Of a stretch of DNA of 24,429 nt, positions 1 through 6,130 are shown one piece after another. Both the position numbers and the translations under genes were made by a program. Positions within the stretch are counted from its first letter, which is position 1; each line of letters begins with the position of its first letter. Origin of the DNA: a virus. The notes beneath the pieces were generated by a model that was not told the DNA's origin, did no database searches, and was given only the letters and a program-made list of their open reading frames with translations. The stretch spans positions 1 to 24,429 of the IMG/VR virus record IMGVR_UViG_3300010399_000077; one strand, 5' to 3'.

Positions 1-1
1 C

Positions 2-103
2 CGCGAGGAAGACATAAAGGCTGTGCGTGAAGCCAATCTCCCTCGGTTACTCGGCATAGCCAGTGCCGTCAAAGCAGCAATGGAGCGAAACAATGTCCGG
101 TAG
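2..103 (+). CDS. C-terminal end of an unidentified early phage gene (partial)
   Basis: An open frame enters from the left edge and runs 33 codons to a TAG stop. It begins REEDIKAVREANLPR and ends AMERNNVR. The piece is charged and helical-looking, with no recognisable domain. Its last 11 bases overlap the start of the ERF gene, and the same 11-base overlap recurs four more times downstream, which supports it as a real member of the early operon. The true start lies outside the window, so no function can be given. Confidence 0.6.
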   Translation, partial: REEDIKAVREANLPRLLGIASAVKAAMERNNVR

Positions 104-881
104 TGCAGTTGCAGAGCGCCAGGATCACGCGCCGGCCAATGTCGAGCAGCATCCGGCGAGCGATAGCGCCTCGCTGATCGCCGTCATCAGCCGCGCCGCT
201 TCCGACCCGAATGTGGACATCGACAAGATGGAACGGCTCATGCAGATGCACGAGCGGCTGACCGAGCGCGCCGCCAAGGCCGCGTACTTCGCCGCGCTCG
301 CCGAAATGCAACCGGAGCTTCCGGTGATCGAGCGCAACGGCAACATCGTCATCCACAAGAAGGACGCTCCGAAGACGGCGGAGAACGTCATCCAGAGCAC
401 GTCATACGCGCTTTGGGAAGACATTAACGAGGCCGTGCGCCCGCTTCTGGCGAAGCACGGATTCGCCCTGTCGTTCCGGGTCAAGAAGGACGCCGACCGC
501 GTAGAGGTTACTGGCGTTCTCTCGCACCGCGAAGGGCACTTCGAGGAAACCACGCTCAGCCTGCCGATGGATACCACAGGCTCGAAGAACAACGTCCAGG
601 CCATCGGCTCAAGCACCTCCTACGGCAAACGCTACACGGCCATGGCGCTGCTGAACATCACGACGCGCGGCGAAGATGACGATGGCAAGCGCGGCGGCGA
701 TCCGGGCACGATCACGGACGAGCAGCGGGACGAGCTGCTAGCCCTCCTTGCCGACGCCAAGGTCAACGTCGAGGACTTCTGCAAGTTCGCCAAAATCGAT
801 GCGTTGAGCGACCTGCCGGCGGCAAAGTTCGATGTCGCCAAACAGCGCATTCAGAACCGGAAGGCGAAGACCAATGTCTGA
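93..881 (+). CDS. erf: ERF-family single-strand DNA annealing protein (phage recombinase)
   Basis: This protein should bind single-stranded DNA and anneal complementary strands during phage recombination or genome circularisation. The 262-residue product has an ERF-like core at about residues 100-205: an SYALWEDINEAVRPLLAKHG segment, then SSTSYGKRYTAMALLNIT followed by an acidic GEDDDG. These are the hallmark stretches of the ERF superfamily. The start at 93 is chosen because GGAG lies 7 bases upstream; an in-frame ATG at 63 has no such site. The C-terminal third (after about 205) is charged and probably binds partners. The next gene is a YqaJ-type exonuclease, the usual partner of such annealing proteins, and it overlaps by 8 bases. 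Family assignment is by recognition; annealing activity is inferred. Confidence 0.88.
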   Translation: MSGSAVAERQDHAPANVEQHPASDSASLIAVISRAASDPNVDIDKMERLMQMHERLTERAAKAAYFAALAEMQPELPVIERNGNIVIHKKDAPKTAENVIQSTSYALWEDINEAVRPLLAKHGFALSFRVKKDADRVEVTGVLSHREGHFEETTLSLPMDTTGSKNNVQAIGSSTSYGKRYTAMALLNITTRGEDDDGKRGGDPGTITDEQRDELLALLADAKVNVEDFCKFAKIDALSDLPAAKFDVAKQRIQNRKAKTNV

Positions 882-1497
882 GCTAACCATCTACGATTTC
901 GAGCAGGGGTCGGCGGAGTGGCATCAGGCCCGCTGCGGCGTCGTCACCGCTTCGCGGTTCAAGGACGTACTGGCGGAAGGCGACGGCAAGATGCGCGGCA
1001 AGTATCTACGCGAACTCGCCTCGGAAACCATCCGTGGATGGGTCGAGGACGGCTATTCCAACGAGCACATGGCCAGAGGCCAGGAGCAGGAGGACGACGC
1101 CCGGCGCGCCTTTGCATTCGAGCACGCGATTGAGCCGATCCGCGTGGGCTTTATCCGCCGGGGTCGCGTCGGCTGCTCGCCGGACAGCCTCATCGGCGAA
1201 GACGGTGGGCTCGAAATCAAGTCTGCGCTCGGTCACATCCAGATCGATCGATTGCAGCGCGGCAGACTCCCGCCGGAGCACATCGCGCAAGTTCAAGGAT
1301 CGTTGTGGGTCACCGGCCGCAAGTGGTGGTCGTTCGTCTCGTACTCGCCCGACCTACCCTTGATGCATGTGCGCGTCGAGCGGGACGAGGAATACATCGC
1401 CCGGCTTGCCAAGGCGGTAGATGCGTTCACTTCCGAGCTAGACGCCCTAGTCGCCTCGCTCGCCCCTCGCGAAGCCTTCAGGAGGGCCGCAGCATGA
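874..1497 (+). CDS. YqaJ / lambda-exonuclease-like viral recombinase nuclease
   Basis: A 207-residue PD-(D/E)XK nuclease expected to resect double-stranded ends so that the upstream ERF protein can load. Visible features are an N-terminal GSAEWHQARCGVVTASRF segment typical of YqaJ proteins, and the catalytic core CSPDSLIGEDGGLEIKSA with D104, E114 and K116. The Asp-to-Glu spacing of 10 and the following E-x-K are as in lambda exonuclease. Downstream, AQVQGSLWVTG carries the conserved glutamines. Length is normal for the family. The start at 874 overlaps the ERF stop by 8 bases and lies about 9 bases after GGAAGG; the earlier in-frame ATG at 832 is deep inside ERF. The gene forms a two-gene recombination module with ERF. 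Confidence 0.88.
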   Translation: MSELTIYDFEQGSAEWHQARCGVVTASRFKDVLAEGDGKMRGKYLRELASETIRGWVEDGYSNEHMARGQEQEDDARRAFAFEHAIEPIRVGFIRRGRVGCSPDSLIGEDGGLEIKSALGHIQIDRLQRGRLPPEHIAQVQGSLWVTGRKWWSFVSYSPDLPLMHVRVERDEEYIARLAKAVDAFTSELDALVASLAPREAFRRAAA

Positions 1498-1697
1498 GCC
1501 CCGAAGGCATCGAACGCGCCGACTACGCCGAAGAGCTTGCTGCCGGCATGGCGCTGTCACTGGCGACAACGAAGGACGAACTGGTGTCGCTGTGGTTTCG
1601 GGACTGCGATCATTTCGAGGGCGAAGCGCGAGAGCGGCTACAGGCGATCTACGCCGAGGCGCTGGTCAAGTTCGCGCCGATGCAGAGAGCAGGTTAA
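1494..1697 (+). CDS. small acidic phage protein of unknown function
   Basis: This 67-residue protein is acidic and mostly helical: MSPEGIERADYAEELAAGMA leads into an amphipathic segment ending APMQRAG. The start is well supported by GGAGG 8 bases upstream and by a 4-base ATGA overlap with the nuclease gene, so translation is probably coupled. There is no zinc motif, signal peptide or membrane segment. Its position directly after ERF and the nuclease suggests an accessory role in recombination or replication, but the sequence does not show which. Confidence 0.75.
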   Translation: MSPEGIERADYAEELAAGMALSLATTKDELVSLWFRDCDHFEGEARERLQAIYAEALVKFAPMQRAG

Positions 1698-2218
1698 TGG
1701 CCGAGATCATCCCTCCGATCCTGATGCAGTGGAACGGCGAAGCAATGGTTCCGGCAACCTCGCGCTGGGCTGCGGAAGCCGACCAGCATTATGTCGTCGG
1801 CCAGCGTTATCGCATGGTCGAGGAACAGGAGCGCTCGGAGGTTTCGCACCGGCACGAGTTCGCGTGGCTCCGCACCGCCTGGGAGAGCCTGCCCGACAAC
1901 CTGCTCGACCAGTACCCGAACCCTGAAATTTTGCGCAAGCACGGGCTGATCGCCAAGGGCCACTGCACCATGACGCAGCACGTCTGCGCCAGCGTGGCAG
2001 AAGCCGAGCGCCTGGCGGCGATCCTCCGTCCATATGACACCTACGCCATCGTGCGGCAGCGCGGCCCCGTGGTCACCGTCTACAAGGCCGTGAGCCAGTC
2101 CTATCGGGCAATGGGCGCCAAGACGTTCCAACGCTCGAAATCTGACCTCATGGAGTTTGTCGGGGATCTTCTCGGCGTCGATCCGGCGACTCTCGGAAAG
2201 GTGCAGGAGGCCGCATGA
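1697..2218 (+). CDS. conserved alphaproteobacterial phage protein, function unknown
   Basis: A 173-residue soluble protein that starts inside the previous stop codon (TAATG). It opens with MAEIIPPILMQWNGEAMVP, then has a segment with paired tryptophans and acidic residues (FAWLRTAWESLPDNLLDQYP) at about residues 50-75, and a basic C-terminal half (SYRAMGAKTFQRSKSDLMEF). From memory this layout matches a family common in early regions of rhizobial phages, beside recombination and HNH genes and loosely like the DUF1367/NinB neighbourhood. I cannot assign a biochemical activity. Upstream in-frame starts (1592) lie inside the 67-residue gene and are not favoured. Confidence 0.78.
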   Translation: MAEIIPPILMQWNGEAMVPATSRWAAEADQHYVVGQRYRMVEEQERSEVSHRHEFAWLRTAWESLPDNLLDQYPNPEILRKHGLIAKGHCTMTQHVCASVAEAERLAAILRPYDTYAIVRQRGPVVTVYKAVSQSYRAMGAKTFQRSKSDLMEFVGDLLGVDPATLGKVQEAA

Positions 2219-2418
2219 GGAAGCTCACCGTCATAGAGATCGGCGCATACGAGGCGCTTTGCCGAGAGGGATCAGTACTCATCGCGGATGATGAACTACG
2301 CCCTGTTTCCCGGCAACTCATGCTCAATGTGATGAATGCGCTGGTCAAGAAAAAGCGCGCTGCGGTCGAGGCCACCGACGCCGGACCGCGATACTATCCT
2401 ATCGTGAGGGCGCTCTGA
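2215..2418 (+). CDS. small unknown protein, possibly DNA-binding
   Basis: A 67-residue product whose ATG overlaps the preceding TGA by 4 bases. The middle region (ELRPVSRQLMLNVMNALVKK) followed by a basic run and AGPRYYPIV resembles the helix-turn-helix plus wing of small winged-helix proteins. The similarity is only in pattern, and no family is recognised. It could modulate transcription or bind DNA ends. Translational coupling on both sides places it firmly in the early operon. Confidence 0.68.
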   Translation: MRKLTVIEIGAYEALCREGSVLIADDELRPVSRQLMLNVMNALVKKKRAAVEATDAGPRYYPIVRAL

Positions 2419-2819
2419 TGCCCCGTAGCGTGACTGAGTGGGTCGGGAAGACCGACGATACGCCAGCCCCGCCCCGCGTCCGGCTTCGCGTATGGGACAA
2501 CTGCAACGGACAGTGCCATCGGTGCGGGCGCAAAATCCCTGTCGGCGATGCCTGGATACTTGAGCACCTGATCGCGCTCATCAATGGCGGTCTGAATGCG
2601 GAATCGAACCTCTGCCTCACCTGCTCGTGGTGCAAGCCGATCAAGGATGCGGAGGACGTAGCCGAGAAGGCCAAGGTCGCGGCTGTCAAAGCGAGCCACG
2701 TTCTACCGCGCGGTCCGTCTCGGCTTCGCGGTCAAGGATTCCTCAAGGCCGCGCCGCAGCATCGAGCCACAACCCCACTCTCGGATAAATTCCCCCTCGC
2801 CCGGAAGGAACCCACATGA
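2418..2819 (+). CDS. HNH-endonuclease-like zinc protein
   Basis: This 133-residue protein has the outline of a small phage HNH nuclease. C33-x2-C36 and C69-x2-C72 would hold a structural zinc, and between them lie EHLIAL (E49-H50) and N64 in a GGLNAESNL stretch, where HNH proteins usually show D/E-H and N. The third catalytic His, usually just after the second CxxC, is not there: the sequence reads CSWCKPIK. It may therefore be an atypical or weakened nuclease, or a DNA-binding derivative. The following AEDVAEKAKVAAVKASH is typical of the family. Such genes often sit near packaging or recombination functions. The start overlaps the previous stop by one base (TGATG). Confidence 0.78.
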   Translation: MPRSVTEWVGKTDDTPAPPRVRLRVWDNCNGQCHRCGRKIPVGDAWILEHLIALINGGLNAESNLCLTCSWCKPIKDAEDVAEKAKVAAVKASHVLPRGPSRLRGQGFLKAAPQHRATTPLSDKFPLARKEPT

Positions 2820-3214
2820 CCGCCATGACAGACGAGAAGCGAGTGAGCGAGTTACTGCCGTGCCCGTTTTGCGGGGGCAAAGCTAGCGTTCGACACGAGC
2901 GCGACCTTTATCTTGATCGATACCAGCGGCACTTTGTGAAATGTGGTTCGTGCGGAGCCAGTGGCTCGGAAAAGATCGCCAATGAAGACGACGCTTACGG
3001 CGCGATCCAGTCCGTCCTCGCCGGCTGGAACCGCCGTTCACAAGAACCCGATGGGTGGCAGCTGGTGCCGGTAGAGCCGACACTGATCATGCAACAAGCT
3101 GGCCTGCGCCAGCTTCAAGACAACCTGGGCGAGTCCGCCGTGATCATCCGCGACCCGCTGCTTTGCTACCGCGTCATGATCGCCGCAGCTCCATCACCCA
3201 AAGAGGGGAAGTAA
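2816..3214 (+). CDS. Lar-like (restriction-alleviation type) zinc-ribbon protein
   Basis: The N-terminal 50 residues carry LLPCPFCGGKA (C16, C19) and VKCGSCGASG (C43, C46), the four-cysteine layout of the Lar/restriction-alleviation family of small phage and prophage proteins. Lar of the Rac prophage modulates type I restriction, but most relatives are untested. After residue about 77, DGWQLVPVEPT starts a second module that recurs in ea22-like phage proteins, so this is a two-module fusion of 132 residues. The start at 2816 overlaps the HNH stop by 4 bases (ATGA). An alternative ATG lies three codons in. An anti-restriction function is inference only. Confidence 0.78.
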   Translation: MTAMTDEKRVSELLPCPFCGGKASVRHERDLYLDRYQRHFVKCGSCGASGSEKIANEDDAYGAIQSVLAGWNRRSQEPDGWQLVPVEPTLIMQQAGLRQLQDNLGESAVIIRDPLLCYRVMIAAAPSPKEGK

Positions 3215-4012
3215 ATGACCCACCCCACCCATGGTCTCGATCCCAATGCGCTGGAGGCGGCGCCTCTCGGCTATGTCACCGAAACTGCCGCCGAAGCCAT
3301 GCGCGCTGCCAAGCCCGGCTGGCATTACCACGTCTTCGTCAAGGATCAGTCAGACCCGAAAGCGACCGTGGCCCTCTACACCCACCCCGCCTCCCCTCCT
3401 GTCGGGGGAGCGGTGAAGGTTAAGCCGCTGGAGTGGCATCCGATCAGCAATGGTGACTGGTCGGCTGACGGCGCACTTGGCAAATATCAGTGCCTTGTCT
3501 CCGGCAAGAAGTACATCGTTCTGTTGGATGGAATTAAGGCAGCAGTTCAACTAGTCGCCAAGGACTTGCGCACACACGTGGAAGCCAAAGCAGCAGCCCA
3601 GGCCGACTACGAGACCCGCATCCTCAGCGCCCTCGCCTCCTCCGAACGTAGCGAGAGAGAGGCGGAATACGTCCCGACGATCATTCGCAACGATAGCGCC
3701 GGCTTTTACGAGTTCGTCACGGAGGATGTGCCTGCTCTATACAGCGGCATCATGGCCGCGAACGTTGAGCGCATTGGGACGCTCAAGGGCGACCTTATCG
3801 GGTTCCGCATCTATGACCCCCTCGAACCCCGCGCGAGCGACAGAGCGCGGACGATAGAGGAATGCGCGAAGGTCGCGGATGGTGTGCGCCAACGCCTTGA
3901 GGCTGGCCGTAACGGCAAACCTCTGAGCCAGATCGATGAGCACACCGCCGGGACTGGCGATCGCATCGCCGCCGCCATCCGCAAGCTCTCTGAGGTCTCC
4001 CATGAGCACTGA
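3215..4012 (+). CDS. modular early phage protein (ea22-like mosaic), function unknown
   Basis: A 265-residue protein starting immediately after the previous stop. It reads as a chain of short modules seen in many dispensable early phage proteins: an N-terminal YVTETAAEAMRAAKPGW ... VALYTHPASPP segment (to about 63); a VKVKPLEWHPI ... GKYQCLVSG segment (about 66-95) with the AKAAAQADYETRI helix (about 125-137); an unknown middle with YVPTIIRNDS; and a C-terminal RTIEECAKVADGVRQRLE ... GDRIAAAIRKL tail. No catalytic motif is visible. The mosaic build suggests growth by recombination between phages. The last 11 bases overlap the next gene. Confidence 0.72.
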   Translation: MTHPTHGLDPNALEAAPLGYVTETAAEAMRAAKPGWHYHVFVKDQSDPKATVALYTHPASPPVGGAVKVKPLEWHPISNGDWSADGALGKYQCLVSGKKYIVLLDGIKAAVQLVAKDLRTHVEAKAAAQADYETRILSALASSERSEREAEYVPTIIRNDSAGFYEFVTEDVPALYSGIMAANVERIGTLKGDLIGFRIYDPLEPRASDRARTIEECAKVADGVRQRLEAGRNGKPLSQIDEHTAGTGDRIAAAIRKLSEVSHEH

Positions 4013-4015
4013 GGC
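4000..4015 (+). repeat. 16-base start-codon repeat, copy 1 (copy 2 at 4233-4248)
   Basis: CCATGAGCACTGAGGC occurs exactly at the starts of the genes at 4002 and 4235, giving both proteins an MSTEA leader. Their sequences then diverge completely, so only the entry to the gene is shared. Confidence 0.8.
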
Positions 4016-4238
4016 GCACCACCCTTGGGGCATTCACACGATAGGCGATATGATCGCGCCGAAGTCGATCGCCGCTGGAATGCCGGACGGCCGATACGTC
4101 CGCGCTGTTCCCGAGCCGTACTACGTGCTCGGCATTCGCGAGCGCCTGACCGCCGCATGGTGGGTGATGACGCACCGCGCCTTCGCCGTCCAGTGGCCGA
4201 AGCCGGGCGACCTCGAAAAGGCAATCGAACGGCCATGA
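4002..4238 (+). CDS. small unknown early protein with MSTEA leader
   Basis: This 78-residue product begins MSTEAHHPWGIHTIGDMI and contains an aromatic-rich segment (RLTAAWWVMTHRAFAVQWP). The hydrophobic run is short and interrupted by charges, so I do not call a membrane segment. Its first 14 bases repeat exactly at the start of the next gene. The start at 4002 is chosen over 3936 because it carries the repeated leader and overlaps the previous gene by only 11 bases. No family is recognised. Confidence 0.68.
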   Translation: MSTEAHHPWGIHTIGDMIAPKSIAAGMPDGRYVRAVPEPYYVLGIRERLTAAWWVMTHRAFAVQWPKPGDLEKAIERP

Positions 4239-4471
4239 GCACTGAGGCACTGACGAAGGCGCTCGACCGCGTGGAACTTATCGATTGTCCGGCGTGCGGT
4301 GGCGAAGGCGGCCACTACGAACCGGAACAGCGCTTCTCACGCTGGCACCTCGACCCTCCCGGCGAAATCTTCGTCCCGTGCGAAGAATGCCACGGCGCGG
4401 GGATGGTTGAAGGGGTTGCCGCCTCCCTTGACCTTTTCGACCTAGCCGAACGTTGTGGAGACGCCGCATGA
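4235..4471 (+). CDS. small DnaJ-type zinc-finger protein
   Basis: The 78-residue product has two CxxCxGxG-type knuckles, C18-PACGGEG and C49-EECHGAG. This is the pattern of the DnaJ central zinc domain, cut down to one zinc site. Proteins of this size with that knuckle pair are frequent in phage early regions; their role is unknown, with protein or nucleic acid binding most likely. The leader MSTEALTKAL is shared with neighbouring genes at the DNA level. The start overlaps the previous stop by 4 bases. Confidence 0.75.
   Translation: MSTEALTKALDRVELIDCPACGGEGGHYEPEQRFSRWHLDPPGEIFVPCEECHGAGMVEGVAASLDLFDLAERCGDAA
4241..4262 (+). repeat. 22-base start-proximal repeat, copy 1 (copy 2 at 4749-4770)
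   Basis: The stretch beginning ACTGAGGCACTGACG is identical at 4241-4262 and 4749-4770, giving TEALTKA near the start of both proteins. The following sequence is unrelated: one gene encodes a zinc knuckle protein, the other a winged-helix-like protein. Confidence 0.85.
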
Positions 4472-4749
4472 AATATCCAACGCCACGAGCCGAAGGCCAC
4501 TACTGGGCGAAGCTAGTCCATCCATCCGGCGTTCCGGAGGGCGAGGCCGACGACCTCCGTTCCGTCAATTGGGAAGTTGTCCAAGTCTATGAGAACGGCG
4601 GTCCAGATGGCAACCCTGATTTCTGGCGCGCCCATGTGCCGGGCATCCAATCCTCGCAATCCATCGAAGATTTTGTATGGGGTCCGCGCGTCCCGGATTG
4701 GCCCACGTCGAAGGACAGGGGCTATCTCAGCGGGAGGCGCCACTCATGA
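4468..4749 (+). CDS. small unknown early protein
   Basis: A 93-residue protein beginning MKYPTPRAEGHYWAKLVHP. It contains a compact, aromatic-rich region around NWEVVQVYENGGPDGNP and WRAHVPGIQ, a look shared by small single-domain phage proteins that read 'GHYWA(K/R) ... W ... V'. No catalytic or metal-binding residues stand out. GGAG precedes the ATG by 8 bases and the start overlaps the previous stop by 4 bases. Confidence 0.72.
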   Translation: MKYPTPRAEGHYWAKLVHPSGVPEGEADDLRSVNWEVVQVYENGGPDGNPDFWRAHVPGIQSSQSIEDFVWGPRVPDWPTSKDRGYLSGRRHS

Positions 4750-4967
4750 CTGAGGCACTGACGAAGGCGCAGCGGATGATGCTCGAAGCGGCGAACGAGC
4801 ACAATGGGCAGGGCGGCGTTCTAGGCTTCGGCCCACATCGCCAAGTTCAAGATCGGCTGCGGCTGCATGGCCTTCTCACGATAGAGCGCGGTGAGGACGG
4901 ATACTACCACATCACCCCCGCCGGTCGCGCCGCTCTTGCCACCAAGGAGAACAGCAATGGCCCGTGA
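4746..4967 (+). CDS. small winged-helix-like protein
   Basis: A 73-residue product. From about residue 34, QVQDRLRLHGLLTIER followed by GYYHITPAGRAAL resembles the recognition helix and wing of MarR-type or replication-type winged helices, with the common ITPAGRAAL ending. It may bind DNA as a local regulator, but there is no direct evidence. The 5' end repeats 22 bases found at the start of the gene at 4235. The start overlaps the previous stop by 4 bases, and the 3' end overlaps the next gene by 11 bases. Confidence 0.7.
   Translation: MTEALTKAQRMMLEAANEHNGQGGVLGFGPHRQVQDRLRLHGLLTIERGEDGYYHITPAGRAALATKENSNGP
4946..4959 (+). repeat. 14-base ribosome-site/start repeat, copy 1 (copy 2 at 5148-5161)
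   Basis: GGAGAACAGCAATG contains both the ribosome site and the ATG of the genes at 4957 and 5159. It also encodes the ENSN ending of the two upstream proteins. The repeat therefore duplicates a whole gene junction, including its 11-base overlap. Confidence 0.8.
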
Positions 4968-5169
4968 CGAACTCAATGCGGCACAAGAGGCCGACCTCTC
5001 ATTGTCCGGCAATGAGCTTAGCGCCGTGTGGGCAGCGCTCGTGGCGATGGTGGAGGATAACCACTCCCCGCAAGATTGTCTCACCGCAGCACAATGGGAA
5101 GCCGCCGCCGGTCTGCTTTCCCGCATCACGTCGATGATCGAAGAGCCGGAGAACAGCAATGCAGGCTGA
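4957..5169 (+). CDS. small acidic helical protein of unknown function
   Basis: This 70-residue acidic protein starts MARDELNAAQEADLSLSGNE and is predicted to be mostly helical. Both the sequence before its ATG and the sequence before the next gene's ATG are GGAGAACAGCAATG. As a result this protein and the one before it end similarly (ENSNAG and ENSNGP). That duplication supports both the start choice and a cassette history. No domain is recognised. Confidence 0.68.
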   Translation: MARDELNAAQEADLSLSGNELSAVWAALVAMVEDNHSPQDCLTAAQWEAAAGLLSRITSMIEEPENSNAG

Positions 5170-5398
5170 CGCCACAAGGGCGAAGGAACTGGCGCGAGTC
5201 CGCCGCAATCTGCATCCGCACGCTGAAGCTCGACTGGCCATGGCCATGTGGTCGCATGAGTACGCGCACGAGCAGAATGGCGGTTCAATGGACTTTTGGG
5301 ACTCACTCAGCCCGCAGCGCAAGCGGCTGTGCGTCGATGTAGTTACTGACATCATCGCGGCCAATGCCGAGAACGGTCGTGCGGAGGAAAAGCCATGA
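5159..5398 (+). CDS. small unknown early protein with TRAKELA leader
   Basis: A 79-residue product beginning MQADATRAKELARVRRN, followed by MAMWSHEYAHEQNGG and FWDSLSPQRKRLC. The HEYAHE stretch looks like a metalloprotease HExxH but lacks the exact spacing and the rest of such a fold, so I do not read it as an enzyme. Twenty-one bases near its start recur at the start of the next gene. The ATG follows GGAGAACAGCA and overlaps the previous gene by 11 bases. Confidence 0.68.
   Translation: MQADATRAKELARVRRNLHPHAEARLAMAMWSHEYAHEQNGGSMDFWDSLSPQRKRLCVDVVTDIIAANAENGRAEEKP
5174..5194 (+). repeat. 21-base start-proximal repeat, copy 1 (copy 2 at 5398-5418)
   Basis: A stretch beginning ACAAGGGCGAAGGAACTGG is identical near the 5' ends of the genes at 5159 and 5395 (TRAKELA in both proteins). 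The proteins are otherwise unrelated. Confidence 0.85.
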
Positions 5399-5757
5399 CA
5401 AGGGCGAAGGAACTGGCGGGGCTGATCGAGAGAGTCGAGAAGGCAACGGGGCCGGATGGCGCGATTGATGATCTTCTTTACTGGACGTTGAAACAGCATC
5501 CGGCGAAGGGGCCGTTTGCTCGCATCCCGGCCTATACCGCCTCCATCGACGCTGCCGTGGCTCTGGTTGAGCGGTTGCTGCCGGGCATCTTTTGGGTCAT
5601 CGGCCAAGGCAAGACGAACTCAGTCGAGAAGCTGTTCGGCTGCCAACTGCTGTTCGGAACCGAGGAGATCATTGGCTCGGGCGAGTCAGACCACGCGCCC
5701 CTCGCCATCCTCCTTGCCCTTCTCAAGGCCCTTCAGGAGTCCCAAGATGCACAGTGA
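5395..5757 (+). CDS. phage ABA-sandwich-like protein, function unknown
   Basis: This 120-residue protein starts MTRAKELAGLIERVEKATGP and contains YTASIDAAVALVERLLPG followed by a strand-rich segment and a C-terminal helix LAILLALLKAL. The 'LIERVE.A.GPD ... YTASIDAA..L' layout is what I associate with the small phage ABA-sandwich type proteins common in rhizobial prophages. Their role is unknown. The gene overlaps its upstream neighbour by 4 bases and its downstream one by 11. Confidence 0.72.
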   Translation: MTRAKELAGLIERVEKATGPDGAIDDLLYWTLKQHPAKGPFARIPAYTASIDAAVALVERLLPGIFWVIGQGKTNSVEKLFGCQLLFGTEEIIGSGESDHAPLAILLALLKALQESQDAQ

Positions 5758-6130
5758 AGTGGAGAAGTTGACGCCCGAAGAAGCATTGGCGATGTTAAAG
5801 GCTGATGCAGAGGTGCTTCGCGCTAATCCTGAGCCGAAGATCACTGACAAAGACCTGCTGGCCAACGACTTGGATCGGCTCGCATCCCTCATCGAGAGTC
5901 TTTACCGGGAGAGGGATGAGGCCGTTGCGCTCCTGGCGAAGGTCTCAAGATCGCTCACTGGTTTGACGCCGGGCGGCTCCGAATATCATTCGCATAGTCG
6001 CGACCTCGACGTTTATTACGCTGACACTGAGGCTTGCGAAAGAGTCATCCGCGACCAATTCGCCAGCGGCCACAAAGCGAAACTTGAAGCTGTAGAACTG
6101 CGCCGCGCCATCGCGGAGCAACCGCAATGA
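5747..6130 (+). CDS. helical early phage protein of unknown function
   Basis: A 127-residue, strongly helical and charged protein. It starts MHSEVEKLTPEEALAMLKAD, and LASLIESLYRERDEAVALLA (about residues 45-65) looks like a short coiled coil. A CAGGAG site lies about 7 bases before the chosen ATG, and the first 11 bases overlap the previous gene. The longer frame back to 5516 lies inside that gene and is rejected. No domain is recognised. Confidence 0.7.
   Translation: MHSEVEKLTPEEALAMLKADAEVLRANPEPKITDKDLLANDLDRLASLIESLYRERDEAVALLAKVSRSLTGLTPGGSEYHSHSRDLDVYYADTEACERVIRDQFASGHKAKLEAVELRRAIAEQPQ

Noticed and set aside
5159-5398. HEYAHE as a metalloprotease HExxH motif
   Set aside because: Spacing does not match HExxH exactly and there is no downstream third ligand or protease fold in a 79-residue protein.
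5174-5418. Gene duplication as the reason for the shared TRAKELA leaders
   Set aside because: Similarity stops sharply after about 21 bases and the rest of the two proteins is unrelated, so local repeat sharing is the better reading.
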